A stretch of DNA of 64,000 bases from Aerococcus viridans (GCF_001543285.1 NZ_CP014164.1:1-64000), one strand, 5' to 3'. Positions 15,701 through 34,351 are shown, numbered from the stretch's first letter. Notes: generated from the sequence alone by a model not told the origin. Program-made: numbers and translations.

Positions 15701-16212
15701 CTAGAATGCCCAAGTATACATTAATACAATGTGAACAACAATTAAAGCAATAGCAATTGCTGGGTTAGCACCTTGCATAATCACAAAAGGAATACCGATA
15801 CCCGCTGTAATAACTGTAAAAGCAGCAAATGCATTCCCCATAATCATTGTAAATACAACCATCGCGATAACGTACATTGTTGCACCTAAAAATTGGTTCC
15901 CTTCAGGTACTAAGTTTCCAAAGATTGATGTTACTATTTCGCCAACCCCCGCATTAACGAAGATGACACCTAATGCAGCCAATAATTGTGGCAAAATAGC
16001 AGTTGATCCAACTTGTTGTACATTTCGATTAGATTCATGTAAAACTTGTTGGAATGGTGCACGGAAAATAGCCATCGCAAGCACTAGTGCAACAATTGCC
16101 CCGATACCAAAGTCATCACCAAACCAGCAATTACAACAACCGCAATCGTGTCTAGCTTCATTGCAAAACCAACAATAATGATTAAAATACCTATCAATGG
16201 TAGATAGTACAT
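15701..16212 (-). pseudogene. Deletion-fused remnant of DUF969 and DUF979 membrane genes
   Basis: The region starts with a good site (GGAG, 8 bases, ATG at 16212) and reads the DUF969 N terminus (MYYLPLIGILIIIVGFAMKL) for 42 codons to a stop at 16084. A second frame, from inside the first, reads DUF979: FGIGAIVALVLAMAI.., ..TAILPQLLAALG.., MGNAFAAFTVITAGIGIPFV. It goes from GANPAIA straight to [12 protein letters not shown] and ends at 15701. From memory, full DUF969 and DUF979 are about 225 and 310 residues and DUF979 has some 50 residues between those last motifs. So there are two deletions: one joining the genes, one inside DUF979. Both families are predicted membrane proteins found with pcp. 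Confidence 0.8.
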
Positions 16213-16332
16213 TGTTTCCACTCCTTTTTAAAAAATATATGATTTCATCTATTTATTTTGTCATTTAATTGCGATAGAATATATAATTTCACAATCTACT
16301 TTTGTACTTATCCATCAAAAAAAGCGTCACTA

Positions 16333-16884
16333 TTATTTAGCATTTAAATCTTTAATCATAAAAGTATCCATTAAGGTATGGTCACCCGGCAACAAAGGTT
16401 CATCTAAAAATCGATAACCCCATTTTTCATACAAGATAATGGCCGTCTCAAGCCTACTGATTGTCTCTAAATACAAGAAATCATAACCCCGTTCTACCGC
16501 AAATGCCGTCAGAGTATCCATCAACCGTCTAGAATAGCCCTTCCCTCTAGCTTCTGGCAAAAGGTATAACTTCTGTAACTCGCCCACCTTAGCAACTATT
16601 TCCCCTTTTTCAGTTAATAGCTCTGAGTGCCCTTTAATAGGTAATTCAAGCGATTCAGAAAGCAATCCTATCCCAACACCACCAACAAGATGGCCATGGT
16701 CTTCAACCACCCAATATGCACTATCTACAAGCTTGTTGTAGTAATCATACATATAGTCTAATTCCAGATCAAAATAGGCGGTACCCGGAACATCCAACTG
16801 GCTTTCCTCTAACACATTGCGAATAATAGCCGCAATCACTGGTTCATCTTCTTTTGCAATTGGTCTAATCAATACCATGTTCAA
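16333..16884 (-). CDS. GNAT-family N-acetyltransferase
   Basis: A protein of about 183 residues with a single GCN5-related acetyltransferase domain. The acetyl-CoA binding motif A is LYLLPEARGKGYSRRLMDTL; the C-terminal strand is YEKWGYRFLDEPL. The substrate is unknown. Start choice: AGGAGG is 7 bases from a TTG at 16884 and 13 bases from an ATG at 16878, so either may be used. It stands alone just downstream of the first rRNA operon's terminator. Confidence 0.85.
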   Translation of the reverse strand: MNMVLIRPIAKEDEPVIAAIIRNVLEESQLDVPGTAYFDLELDYMYDYYNKLVDSAYWVVEDHGHLVGGVGIGLLSESLELPIKGHSELLTEKGEIVAKVGELQKLYLLPEARGKGYSRRLMDTLTAFAVERGYDFLYLETISRLETAIILYEKWGYRFLDEPLLPGDHTLMDTFMIKDLNAK

Positions 16885-16916
16885 GCTCAATCCTCCTTCT
16901 ATCTTTTAACTATACG

Positions 16917-16955
16917 AAAAAACACCATCTTAGACAATTAATCTAAGATGGTGTT
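16917..16955 (-). terminator. Terminator of rRNA operon 1
   Basis: A perfect AACACCATCTTAGA / TCTAAGATGGTGTT stem on the minus strand ends in T6, 9 bases after 5S rRNA. Confidence 0.9.
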
Positions 16956-16963
16956 TCTAGTTT

Positions 16964-17079
16964 GCATGGCAACGTCCTAGTCTCACAGGGGGCAACCCCC
17001 AACTACATTCGGCGCTAAGAAGCTTAACTTCTGTGTTCGAGATGGGAACAGGTGTGTCCTTCTTGCCATCGTCACCACA
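16964..17079 (-). rRNA. rrf: 5S ribosomal RNA, operon 1
   Basis: About 116 nt, with the conserved TCTCGAACACAGAAGTTAAG and CGATGGCAAGAAGG arms. It differs from the operon 2 copy at two positions. Confidence 0.95.
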
Positions 17080-17160
17080 CAATATTTATATGAGCTTTTG
17101 TTCGCTCAAAACTGAATCTGTAAGTCGTCTACCATTCCATCATACAATCTTATATCCATT

Positions 17161-21848
<4,688 letters not shown>

Positions 21849-22010
21849 ATTTTCATGAGCTTGATTGCTCATTAAAGTTTGCTGACTTATTTATAGTAGT
21901 TCTCACTACTTTTAATTGTTGGAATCAAATGATTCCATACACAATTTTTGGTTTGTCTTCTTTGTTCAGTTTTCAAAGGTCTATCTCGTTGCTTTATTAG
22001 CAGCTCATAT

Positions 22011-22040
22011 ATCATATCATCTTCATTCGATGTTTGTCAA
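22011..22040 (-). promoter_or_regulatory. rRNA operon 1 promoter, proximal
   Basis: TTGACA, 18 bases, TATGAT on the minus strand. Confidence 0.85.
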
Positions 22041-22102
22041 CAAAAAGTTTTAAAAAGTTTTTTGCTGTTTTATACAAACGATGTCCTGTTGACGACTTGA
22101 AT

Positions 22103-22132
22103 ATCATATCACCTGGCTTGAGGTCTTGTCAA
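22103..22132 (-). promoter_or_regulatory. rRNA operon 1 promoter, middle
   Basis: TTGACA, 18 bases, TATGAT on the minus strand; 92 bases upstream of the proximal one. Confidence 0.85.
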
Positions 22133-22188
22133 CAATAATTTAAAATTTCTTTTATATCTCATTGTCGCCCTCAACAAGCAACCTATTT

Positions 22189-22217
22189 ATAATACCCCCT
22201 ATTGGAATCCTTGTCAA
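22189..22217 (-). promoter_or_regulatory. rRNA operon 1 promoter, distal
   Basis: TTGACA, 17 bases, TATTAT on the minus strand. Confidence 0.75.
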
Positions 22218-22700
22218 CGATATTCCAATATATTTTTCAATGTTTTTGCAGATGTTTATTGAAAGGTTTATTTGACGGCATTTCTATGTGAGTGAATTTG
22301 TTTATCACCTTGCATCTCTAGTTATATTCCTAGCAATGCTTATGTACCATCTCATGTGGAATGATTATTATTTGCTGTAAATTTTTATATTATTTTCCAA
22401 TTCAATCAACTATTTTTACAAAATTTCCGTGAAAAAAATATTTTGTCATTCACAATTAGCTATGCATTTTGATCAATAAATTCGTTGATAGTTAAATTTT
22501 GTCATTAGTGAATGTCTATGAGTTTTTAGTTTTGATTTATTTCCAGAGAATTACTCCACCATTCTTCATTCGTCATCCGTCAAATTACTTACAAGTATTC
22601 GCCATTTTTTGAAAGAATCTTTTAGTAGCTAAATATCAATATAATTTTACCACTGCTATTGAACAATATTTACATCCTTCGGATTTTGAAAAATGACCAC

Positions 22701-22733
22701 AAAAAAACCAGCAGCAGAAGCTACTGGTTTTTT
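22701..22733 (-). terminator. Terminator of rRNA operon 2
   Basis: AAAACCAG / CTGGTTTT stem and a T7 run on the minus strand, directly after 5S rRNA. Confidence 0.9.
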
Positions 22734-22739
22734 CATCTT

Positions 22740-22855
22740 GCATGGCGACGTCCTAGTCTCACAGGGGGCAACCCCCAACTACATTCGGCGCTAAGAAGCT
22801 TAACTTCTGTGTTCGAGATGGGAACAGGTGTGACCTTCTTGCCATCGTCACCACA
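22740..22855 (-). rRNA. rrf: 5S ribosomal RNA, operon 2
   Basis: Same as the operon 1 copy except for two substitutions, one in the terminal GGCGACG / GGCAACG stem and one in the GTGTGACC / GTGTGTCC stretch. Confidence 0.95.
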
Positions 22856-22944
22856 CAATACTTAATGTGTTTATGAGCATTTTGTTCGCTCAAAACTGAA
22901 TCTGTAAGTCGTCTACCATTCCATCATACAATCTTATATCCATT

Positions 22945-25845
<2,901 letters not shown>

Positions 25846-26029
25846 ATTGGTTAAGTTGTATGATTCGCGAAAAGTAATTTGCTTACTTTTATTGGTTTTT
25901 TACTCTTGGTAAAATTGGAATTTCTTATATTAATTATCTCCTGGTAGAAAATAATTAAATAAGAGGTTTATTACTTACAGTATTCAGTTTTCAAAGAACA
26001 AAATGGCAACCTAATTTTAATGGTTGCTA

Positions 26030-26102
26030 TGGAGAATAGCGGGATCGAACCGCTGACCTCCTGCGTGCAAAGCAGGCGCTCTCCCAGCTGAGCTAATCCC
26101 CC
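26030..26102 (-). tRNA. tRNA-Ala (TGC anticodon)
   Basis: 73 bases on the minus strand, starting GGGGGATTAGCTCAGCTGGG. Anticodon loop CTTTGCACG, T-arm GGTTCGATCC, acceptor GGGGGAT / ATTCTCC with two G-U pairs, discriminator A. CCA is not encoded. It lies in the spacer of operon 2. Confidence 0.95.
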
Positions 26103-26148
26103 ATGGCTGGATATATTTATATATGTATTACTTATTCCATTTCTGGAA

Positions 26149-26222
26149 TGGGCCTGAATGGACTCGAACCATCGACCTCCCGCTTATCAGGCGGACGCTC
26201 TAACCAGCTGAGCTACAGGCCC
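26149..26222 (-). tRNA. tRNA-Ile (GAT anticodon)
   Basis: 74 bases on the minus strand, starting GGGCCTGTAGCTCAGCTGGT. Anticodon loop CTGATAAG, acceptor GGGCCTG / CAGGCCC, discriminator A. Order in the operon is 16S, Ile, Ala, 23S. Confidence 0.95.
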
Positions 26223-26310
26223 GATTGGCTTCCATTACTATAAAAATATAGTATAGACCTCTCAAAACTAAACAAAGAAGAATTGAACCTATTGTGTATT
26301 CCGTTATATT

Positions 26311-27867
<1,557 letters not shown>

Positions 27868-28029
27868 ATTTTCATGAGCTTGATTGCTCATTAAAGTTTG
27901 CTGACTTATTTATAGTAGTTCTCACTACTTTTAATTGTTGGAATCAAATGATTCCATACACAATTTTTGGTTTGTCTTCTTTGTTCAGTTTTCAAAGGTC
28001 TATTTCGTCGCCCTTATGACAACTATTTA

Positions 28030-28058
28030 ATAGTATCACGAGTTTAACTGGAAGTCAA
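28030..28058 (-). promoter_or_regulatory. rRNA operon 2 promoter, proximal
   Basis: TTGACT, 17 bases, TACTAT on the minus strand. Confidence 0.8.
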
Positions 28059-28125
28059 CAACTCTTTAAAAGTTATTTAAAATGTTGTTTTCTCGGTTAT
28101 TGTTACGTTGTAACGCAACTATTAG

Positions 28126-28155
28126 ATATTACCATGTTCAGCTGGTTGAAGTCAA
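28126..28155 (-). promoter_or_regulatory. rRNA operon 2 promoter, distal
   Basis: TTGACT, 18 bases, TAATAT on the minus strand. Confidence 0.75.
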
Positions 28156-28265
28156 CAATTTTTTCAAAATATTTTCTTCAATGTTTCAACAGAAACAATA
28201 ATAACGTCTGAAAAATATAGTACCATCTTTCACAATTCTTGTAAACCTATTTTTCGTATTTCTTC

Positions 28266-28303
28266 AAAAAATAAAAGACCCTAGATAATATACCCAGGAT
28301 CTT
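28266..28303 (-). terminator. Terminator of serS-msrA
   Basis: AAGATCCT / AGGGTCTT stem (one G-U) and a T-rich tail on the minus strand, 30 bases after msrA. Confidence 0.7.
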
Positions 28304-28330
28304 CTTATTTCGATTAGTAGGAATCAGCGA

Positions 28331-28858
28331 TTAAGCTTCTTCCCAACTATCTTTGATGAATGTTTTACGACCAGATAATTCACTATAACGTTTATAGTGG
28401 GCTGGATTCTTTTTGTAGAATTGTTGATGGTAATCTTCTGCTGGCCAGAAAGTTGTTGCTTTCGTGATTTGTGTTAGAACTGGTTTGTTAAAACGACCAC
28501 TCGCATCTAAAGCTGCTTTAGATGCCATTGCTGCTTTAGCCTGTTCTTCGCTGTTCACAAAGATTTCTGGTCGATAAGAATCCCCACGATCAACAAATTG
28601 CCCCATTGCATCTGTTGGGTCTGTTTGTTGCCAATAAATATCTAGCAATTCTGAATAGCTTATTTTTTCATTATCAAATTCAATCTCAACTGCTTCTGTA
28701 TGACCGGTTGTGCCCGAGCAAACTTCTTCATATGTAGGATTTTCTTTGTGGCCGCCAGTGTATCCTGATGTCACTTTTTCAATACCATCCATTTCTTCGA
28801 ATGGTTGAACCATACACCAAAAACATCCGCCGGCAAATACTGCTGTTTCTTTAGACAT
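28331..28858 (-). CDS. msrA: Peptide-methionine (S)-S-oxide reductase
   Basis: A 175-residue MsrA, which reduces methionine-S-sulfoxide in proteins using thioredoxin. The active-site motif GGCFWC (catalytic C12) and the family stretches [24 protein letters not shown] and [17 protein letters not shown] are all present. No MsrB domain is fused. The start follows an AAAGGGG site. It lies 55 bases downstream of serS with no terminator between, so it is probably carried on the T-box controlled message. Confidence 0.95.
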   Translation of the reverse strand: MSKETAVFAGGCFWCMVQPFEEMDGIEKVTSGYTGGHKENPTYEEVCSGTTGHTEAVEIEFDNEKISYSELLDIYWQQTDPTDAMGQFVDRGDSYRPEIFVNSEEQAKAAMASKAALDASGRFNKPVLTQITKATTFWPAEDYHQQFYKKNPAHYKRYSELSGRKTFIKDSWEEA

Positions 28859-28913
28859 CCTAATTGCCCCTTTCGTTAAATTTAAAAAATTAATCCCCCT
28901 CTATTGTATTACA

Positions 28914-30221
28914 TTATTTTAATTTTGAAACGCCAGAAGCATTTTCTTTTGTAATTTCTTTAATACCACCCATGTAAGGTACTAACGCTTCAGGGATTGT
29001 TACTGAACCATCTGCGTTTTGATAGTTTTCTAAAATAGCTGTTACTGTACGCCCAACTGCTAAGCCAGAACCATTTAATGTATGCACATATTCAGGTTTA
29101 CCGTTTGCGTTACGGAAACGGATTAAAGCACGACGCGCTTGGAAGGCTTCAGTGTTTGAACATGAAGAAATTTCACGGTATGTTTCTTGCGCTGGTACCC
29201 ATACTTCTAAGTCATAAGTTTTAGCAGCTGAGAACCCCATATCACCAGTAGATAATGTCATTACACGATATGGTAAGTTTAATTTTTGTAGGATATTTTC
29301 GGCATTTGCAACCATTTTTTCTAATTCGTCATAAGAATCTTCTGGGCGCGCGAATTTTACCATTTCAACTTTTTGGAATTGGTGCAAACGAATCAAACCA
29401 CGAGTATCACGACCAGCTGATCCTGCTTCTGAACGGAAACTTGGAGACATTGCTGTGAAGTAGATTGGTAAATTTTCACCTGGAATGATTTCATTTGCAA
29501 AATAATTGGTTAAAGGTACTTCGGCTGTTGGAATCAATGTTAGGTGACGGTCTTCATTCGTTGTTGAGAAGACATCTTCTGTAAATTTAGGGAATTGACC
29601 AGTACCGTACATAGCGTTCTCGTTCACTAAGTAAGGAGGGATGATTTCTTCGTATCCCTCTTCTTGGTGTTGGTCTAACATAAAGTTATAAACAGCACGC
29701 TCTAAACGGGCACCTAAACCGCGGTAGTAAAGGAAGCGGGCACCTGAAACTTTAGCACCACGTTCAAAGTCTAAAATACCTAATGCTTCACCAATTTCGT
29801 AGTGCGCTTTTGGTTGAAAATCGAACTCAGGGGCTTGGCTCCATCGTCGCACTTCAACGTTGTCATCTTCATCGGCACCAACTGGTACTGAATCATGTGG
29901 TAAGTTTGGTAAACGATCCATAATGTAAGTCACTTGCTCATCCAATTTAGCAAGTCTTTTGTCTAAAACAAGGATTTCTTCGCCTACTTCTTTCATGCGG
30001 GCAATTTTATCATCCGCATTTTCTTTGTTGCGGCGTAATAAGCCAATTTCATCAGAAACGGCATTACGTTCCGCTTTTAAAGTTTCTGTTTGAGAAATCA
30101 CCTCACGGCGTTGGCCGTCTAAATCAATTAATTTCTCTAATTCATCTTTTGCAACCCCACGGCTAGCGTATTTTTCCGCAGTCGCATCAAAGTTGTCTCT
30201 TAATAATTTAATATCAATCAT
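28914..30221 (-). CDS. serS: Seryl-tRNA synthetase
   Basis: A 435-residue class II synthetase that charges tRNA-Ser (and Sec-type acceptors in other species). The N-terminal ~100 residues form the tRNA-binding coiled coil ([20 protein letters not shown]..). Motif 2 ([21 protein letters not shown]) and motif 3 ([14 protein letters not shown]) are visible. AGGAGG lies 8 bases before the ATG. A T-box leader sits directly upstream. Confidence 0.97.
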   Translation of the reverse strand: MIDIKLLRDNFDATAEKYASRGVAKDELEKLIDLDGQRREVISQTETLKAERNAVSDEIGLLRRNKENADDKIARMKEVGEEILVLDKRLAKLDEQVTYIMDRLPNLPHDSVPVGADEDDNVEVRRWSQAPEFDFQPKAHYEIGEALGILDFERGAKVSGARFLYYRGLGARLERAVYNFMLDQHQEEGYEEIIPPYLVNENAMYGTGQFPKFTEDVFSTTNEDRHLTLIPTAEVPLTNYFANEIIPGENLPIYFTAMSPSFRSEAGSAGRDTRGLIRLHQFQKVEMVKFARPEDSYDELEKMVANAENILQKLNLPYRVMTLSTGDMGFSAAKTYDLEVWVPAQETYREISSCSNTEAFQARRALIRFRNANGKPEYVHTLNGSGLAVGRTVTAILENYQNADGSVTIPEALVPYMGGIKEITKENASGVSKLK

Positions 30222-30532
30222 TTCGTTTTCCTCCTATATATAAATAAGTAAATAAAAAAGCTATTCCGGTCTTCCAAAAAATTGGAAGGGACGAAATAGC
30301 TTGAAGCTCATATATTATTGCGCGGTGCCACCCTACTTTAAGACACAGAAATACCATGTCTTACGCTCATTAGATAACGGCTAACCCGGCTCTACTTAAT
30401 TAGGATTAAATCCTCATATTCGTAGTCAGTGATTGTGTGGATTCATATCGCTTAATTACCTGCTTTCACCTACCGCAAGCTCTCTAGAAATCAGCCTATA
30501 TTACTATTCACAATCGATACTTTTCTTATATT
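30222..30532 (-). promoter_or_regulatory. T-box leader of serS
   Basis: The leader RNA contains the T-box core AGGGTGGCACCGCG (around 30321-30335), an AGAGAGCTTGCGGTAGGTGA stem I start and a strong terminator at 30253-30301. The core can pair to form an antiterminator when uncharged tRNA-Ser binds. A TCC in GAATCCAC is a possible specifier codon; I am not sure of its placement. Confidence 0.9.
30253..30301 (-). terminator. T-box regulated terminator
   Basis: AGCTATTTCGTCCCTTCC pairs with GGAAGACCGGAATAGCT around a short loop, followed by T6. Confidence 0.9.
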
Positions 30533-30538
30533 GCCTCC

Positions 30539-30567
30539 ATTATATATTTGAAGCAATTAAAAGTCAA
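30539..30567 (-). promoter_or_regulatory. serS promoter
   Basis: TTGACT, 17 bases, TATAAT on the minus strand, just ahead of the T-box. Confidence 0.85.
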
Positions 30568-30732
30568 TTGCGCCAAATTAGGTGCTCATAAATTCGTTTA
30601 GACTTGTGCAGAGCTAGAAAAAAAGCCATTTATAGATAGTTGGAACTTTCCCCTGTGCCTACCACTTCAGTTATGCAAAATTAAGCAACACTCAAATCTA
30701 CGTTGCTTGGTACAACACACCCCTATAAAGTC

Positions 30733-30770
30733 ACAAATACGCTTCTCTAGAACAAATACGCTTCTCTAGA
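30733..30770 (+). repeat. Tandem repeat, 2 x 19 bp
   Basis: Two exact adjacent copies of ACAAATACGCTTCTCTAGA. Confidence 0.9.
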
Positions 30771-30776
30771 CACGTA

Positions 30777-30804
30777 TAAAAGCCATGACAAGACATCATG
30801 ACTT
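30777..30804 (-). terminator. Terminator of VanRS-like/dacA operon
   Basis: AAGTCATGA / TCATGGCTT stem and T-rich tail on the minus strand. Confidence 0.75.
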
Positions 30805-30941
30805 TAGCGAAAAAAATATGATTTTTTTCAACCAGTGTTGTTCAAGCCTGTAGAAAAAACGAAGTGTGTCCGTCTCTAGATAAATTTATAAATCATTTGA
30901 GCAATACGATGTATTTCATTTCTTGAAAATCTATACGGTTG

Positions 30942-32351
30942 TTAACTAAAAACGCCTTGGATATCTTCCATCCAGCCTTTAAACAGATCTTCCATGATGC
31001 GTGCCACTTGTACAACAATGCTGACCTTGTCGACATCTTCTGCTGGTACAATGGCATTTGACATATCCAATTGGTTAAAGAGACTTTCATCGAAGTTCAC
31101 CGTCGTATTGAAGGTATTAATTGATTGGTCCACTGACAATGGCGCTGTCAGCGCTAAGTTCCCTACAGCGTTATATTGGAAGGCTGCATCATAAGTTGTA
31201 GTCGAATTATTTTCTAAATCATAATTATCAGGTAAGAAAAGGGCATTCGTTTTGGCATAGTTCAGATCTACGCCACTAACGACACCTTGGTAAATAGCTA
31301 CATCATCAGCAGGCAACCAAGGGGCACCTTCTTCATAAAGGGTAGTATAAGCAAGGTTTTCTTGTAGGGCAGTCAGTAATGTGCCTGTATTTACATACCG
31401 TTCATCTTCTGTTTCAGCACCTAAGGTCACAAGCATGATGTCGCGGCCATCGATTTGACTCATGATGATAATACAACGACCGGCAATAGATTCAGTTCCA
31501 GTTTTAAGACCAGACACGTCGTCACGTTCGTAGGCATTGCCTGGTAAAAACAGGTTGGTGCTCTCTAAAGTATAAGTCTCCGTATCCGATACTTGGAATT
31601 CTTTTGAAGTGACATTAGACCGTTCTAAAACATCCGGATATTCATTGACGATTTCACGGGCCACAAACAAGATATCTCGGGCCTGCATCATATTTTCTTG
31701 GTCAATTGAGTACGGTGACGCTGAACCATCAGTTGTGGTTAACCATGAACCGGCTAAACCTGAAGCGGTATATAATTCGAAGTCTTTGATGCCTAATTCG
31801 GTTAATTTGTCATCCATCATTTCCACAAAAGATTGCTCTGAGCCGGCAATATATTCAGCCAAGGCAACTACGGCTGCATTCCCTGACCCAATCACAGCAG
31901 CATCAATTAAAGCATCCACTGTATAATAATCAGTTGATTCTTCTAATGGTACATTAGATAAACCAGCCGCTACGGAAAGCTCTGAAACTGCCTCTGAGAC
32001 AGGCACTTTACTGTCAAAAGACAAATTTCCTGCTGCAATTTCATCATAGACAACAAACAAGGCAATTAACTTAGTCAATGAAGCAATCCCGTGTAAATCG
32101 GCCCCATTTTGGTCATATAAAATTTGGCCAGATTCACTATCAATGACCATCGCGGCATCGATATTCAACTCGTAATTTGTCGCAATTTCTTCTGAAAATT
32201 CTGCTACCGTACCACTTGTTGCCTCACTCGCTTGACTAGTGTCTACAGTCGTATTTTCAGTTGCTAACACAGCCATCGGTACTTGGGCCAAATTGAGGCC
32301 TAACAAGGCAACCAATGCTGTGGTCAAAACTTTTGTCAACTTATTCTTCAC
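30942..32351 (-). CDS. dacA: D-alanyl-D-alanine carboxypeptidase (PBP5/DacA family)
   Basis: A 469-residue secreted penicillin-binding protein that trims the terminal D-Ala of peptidoglycan stem peptides. A signal peptide covers about residues 1-30. The three active-site motifs are S91-L-T-K94, S156-G-N158 and K283-T-G. The C-terminal PBP5-like domain ends in an amphipathic stretch (VVQVARIMEDLFKGWMEDI) that would anchor it on the membrane. It starts with GTG, immediately after the stop codon of the sensor kinase gene (TAA-GTG), so translation is probably coupled. VanRS-type control of a D,D-carboxypeptidase recalls vanY in glycopeptide-resistance clusters, but no vanHAX genes are present here. 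Confidence 0.9.
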   Translation of the reverse strand: MKNKLTKVLTTALVALLGLNLAQVPMAVLATENTTVDTSQASEATSGTVAEFSEEIATNYELNIDAAMVIDSESGQILYDQNGADLHGIASLTKLIALFVVYDEIAAGNLSFDSKVPVSEAVSELSVAAGLSNVPLEESTDYYTVDALIDAAVIGSGNAAVVALAEYIAGSEQSFVEMMDDKLTELGIKDFELYTASGLAGSWLTTTDGSASPYSIDQENMMQARDILFVAREIVNEYPDVLERSNVTSKEFQVSDTETYTLESTNLFLPGNAYERDDVSGLKTGTESIAGRCIIIMSQIDGRDIMLVTLGAETEDERYVNTGTLLTALQENLAYTTLYEEGAPWLPADDVAIYQGVVSGVDLNYAKTNALFLPDNYDLENNSTTTYDAAFQYNAVGNLALTAPLSVDQSINTFNTTVNFDESLFNQLDMSNAIVPAEDVDKVSIVVQVARIMEDLFKGWMEDIQGVFS

Positions 32352-33503
32352 TTATATTCGCTCCATTTCTACATGATCCTCTAAATCTTCAAAGCGATTA
32401 GGAATAGTAAAAATGAACCGTGTCCCTCTATGGTCCGACTCCGCGTGAATTTCACCACGGTGCAGTTCAATAATCGATTGCGTAATCGCTAACCCCAAAC
32501 CACTACCCGTCTGCGGCTCAGTTCGAGATTTATCCCCCCGATAAAATCTCTGGAATAGGTCCTTCAGTTGCCCCTTGGGAATCTTAGCGCCGTCATTTTC
32601 AACGACAAACTTGGTCTTTTCTTGGTCTTGATAGATTGAAATCCTGATATACTTACCCTTTCCACCATATTTAAAGGCATTGGTAAATAAATTGGAAAAA
32701 ATACGTACAAATTTTTCTGGGTCAATATCGACTAGGATATTGTCATCCGGTTCGGCCACAATTTGAAATTCACGGCCGGCTTTATTGGCCTCTAATTCAA
32801 ATTCTACCGTAATTTGTTCTACCATACGGACCACATTGATCCGGTTAATAGCCAACTTAGTATCCACTTGTTTGACCTTAGTATATTCAAACAAATCTTC
32901 AGTCATCCGTTGCATTTGAACGGCCTTATCGTAAGCAATATTGATATACTTCATAGCCTTTTCTGGGTCTTTCAACCCTTCCTGCTTCAATAAGGTCAAG
33001 TAACCAATCACGGAAGTAAGCGGCGTCCGAATGTCATGACTCATATTGGTTATCAAGTCATCCTTAGACTGTTCAATCCGCCGCTCTTCTTCCCGCGCTT
33101 TAACAGTGGAGTCGACCAAACGATTAATCGAATCTACAACCGGCTGCATCCCATTCAACTCGGAAGTAGAAATCTTATGATGGTAGTTTCCTTGCGAAAT
33201 ATAGTGCAGCTCTTCAAGCACATAGCCCAATTGAACCGCCCGTAGCCGCCGGTAAATCCGCCAGCCAACAAAGGAAACACTCATCACCAAGTAAACCACG
33301 GTTAGAGACAGAAAGAAATTTTGTTGAAATTGTGGATGGACAAAAAAAGAGCCAGGATATGTCCGTAACAAGACTGAATAATTGGTTTCATAAACCGTGA
33401 TCAACACGAACATTAACCCAAAATACAGTATGACCAATATCGCTAGCCACACAATCGCTTCAAAAAAAAGCTCTGTATGCATTCTACTTTTCTTCTTTTG
33501 CAA
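32352..33503 (-). CDS. Sensor histidine kinase, VanS-like
   Basis: A 383-residue membrane kinase. Two transmembrane segments (about 12-36 and 63-82) flank a short outside loop of about 27 residues, so the sensor is small or within the membrane. A HAMP-like linker follows. The phosphoacceptor is H156 (NMSHDIRTPLTS); the N-box is NLFTNAFKYGG (N275), then VENDGAKIP and GSGLGLAI. The start is TTG at 33503 with AAGGTG 6 bases upstream; the ATG seven codons later has no site. It is encoded 164 bases after its response regulator and directly abuts dacA, so it probably senses cell-envelope state. Confidence 0.9.
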   Translation of the reverse strand: MQKKKSRMHTELFFEAIVWLAILVILYFGLMFVLITVYETNYSVLLRTYPGSFFVHPQFQQNFFLSLTVVYLVMSVSFVGWRIYRRLRAVQLGYVLEELHYISQGNYHHKISTSELNGMQPVVDSINRLVDSTVKAREEERRIEQSKDDLITNMSHDIRTPLTSVIGYLTLLKQEGLKDPEKAMKYINIAYDKAVQMQRMTEDLFEYTKVKQVDTKLAINRINVVRMVEQITVEFELEANKAGREFQIVAEPDDNILVDIDPEKFVRIFSNLFTNAFKYGGKGKYIRISIYQDQEKTKFVVENDGAKIPKGQLKDLFQRFYRGDKSRTEPQTGSGLGLAITQSIIELHRGEIHAESDHRGTRFIFTIPNRFEDLEDHVEMERI

Positions 33504-33577
33504 GAGCGCACCTTCTAACTATTACTGTCATTGAACTATTAACTACCTAACCGACTAACTGGCTACTATAAAAATGT

Positions 33578-33621
33578 AAAAAAGACTAGGTGCGTTGATA
33601 CCAATATCGCATTCCCCAGCC
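33578..33621 (-). terminator. Weak terminator between response regulator and kinase genes
   Basis: GGCTGGG pairs with CCTAGTC (G-U pairs) and TGCG with CGCA, followed by T6. It would lower transcription into the kinase and dacA. Confidence 0.45.
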
Positions 33622-33667
33622 TTACTGAACATTCGCCGTGATACCAGACGCTTTCTATACTTAGCGC

Positions 33668-34351
33668 TTAGGCTGTAATTTTATAACCTACACCCCAAAC
33701 AGTTGAGATTACCTTGTCCCCACCTGTAGCTTCACCGATCTTATCACGCAAATGGCTCACGTGGACCATAACAGTCTTCGCTGATACCACAGACTCTTGC
33801 TGCCATACACGTTCAAAAATCTCGTCAGCAGAGAATACGTTATTTGGATTACTAGCTAGTAAGTATAATATACCAAATTCTAGCGCAGTTAGTTGAATTT
33901 GTTGACCATCTGTTGTCTTTACCTCATGAGAATTTTTGTTAATTACAAGCGGGCCAACTTCAATCGTTGCTGAATCATCGCCAGCTGTAGAAGCACGACG
34001 CAATAAAGACTTGATACGAGCCATCACTTCAAGCGGGTTAAAGGGTTTTGTCACATAATCATCCGCACCAGTCGTTAAACCAGAAATCTTGTCCATATCA
34101 GACGATTTAGCAGATAATAGTAAAATTGGCATATCCACATCACGTTTCCGTAACTCCTTAATCACCGTAATCCCATCCTTACCAGGCATCATAATATCCA
34201 ACACCATCATCGCAATATCAGGATTCTCAGCAATTTTCTTCAAGGCCTCATCCCCATCAAAAGCCTGGATTACCTCGTAGTCTTCATTTGTAGCATATAT
34301 AGTTAATAATTCAACGATTTCCTTATCGTCATCAGTAATTAAAATTTTCAT
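33668..34351 (-). CDS. OmpR/PhoB-family response regulator, VanR-like
   Basis: A 227-residue DNA-binding response regulator. The receiver domain has the acidic pair DDD near the N terminus, phosphoacceptor D52 (VLDIMMPGKDG), and K102 (DYVTKPF). The C-terminal winged helix (about 130-225) ends in VISTVWGVGYKI, the family's wing. A GGAGGA site precedes the start. It is the first gene of a three-gene unit with a VanS-like kinase and dacA. Confidence 0.93.
   Translation of the reverse strand: MKILITDDDKEIVELLTIYATNEDYEVIQAFDGDEALKKIAENPDIAMMVLDIMMPGKDGITVIKELRKRDVDMPILLLSAKSSDMDKISGLTTGADDYVTKPFNPLEVMARIKSLLRRASTAGDDSATIEVGPLVINKNSHEVKTTDGQQIQLTALEFGILYLLASNPNNVFSADEIFERVWQQESVVSAKTVMVHVSHLRDKIGEATGGDKVISTVWGVGYKITA

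Larger units (their letters stand above)
21849..22739 (-). other. Upstream region of rRNA operon 1, AT-rich
   Basis: No gene is seen. It holds the operon leader (CTTTGAAAACTGAACAAAG), three tandem promoters between 22011 and 22217, and an AT-rich stretch to 22690 that may act as UP elements. The terminator of operon 2 is at its right end. Confidence 0.7.
27868..28330 (-). other. Upstream region of rRNA operon 2
   Basis: No gene is seen. The leader is shared with operon 1 up to about 28004, then the sequences diverge. It holds two promoters and the msrA terminator. Confidence 0.7.
30568..30941. other. Intergenic between dacA and serS leader
   Basis: No gene is seen. It holds a 19-bp tandem repeat (30733-30770) and the dacA terminator. 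Confidence 0.6.
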
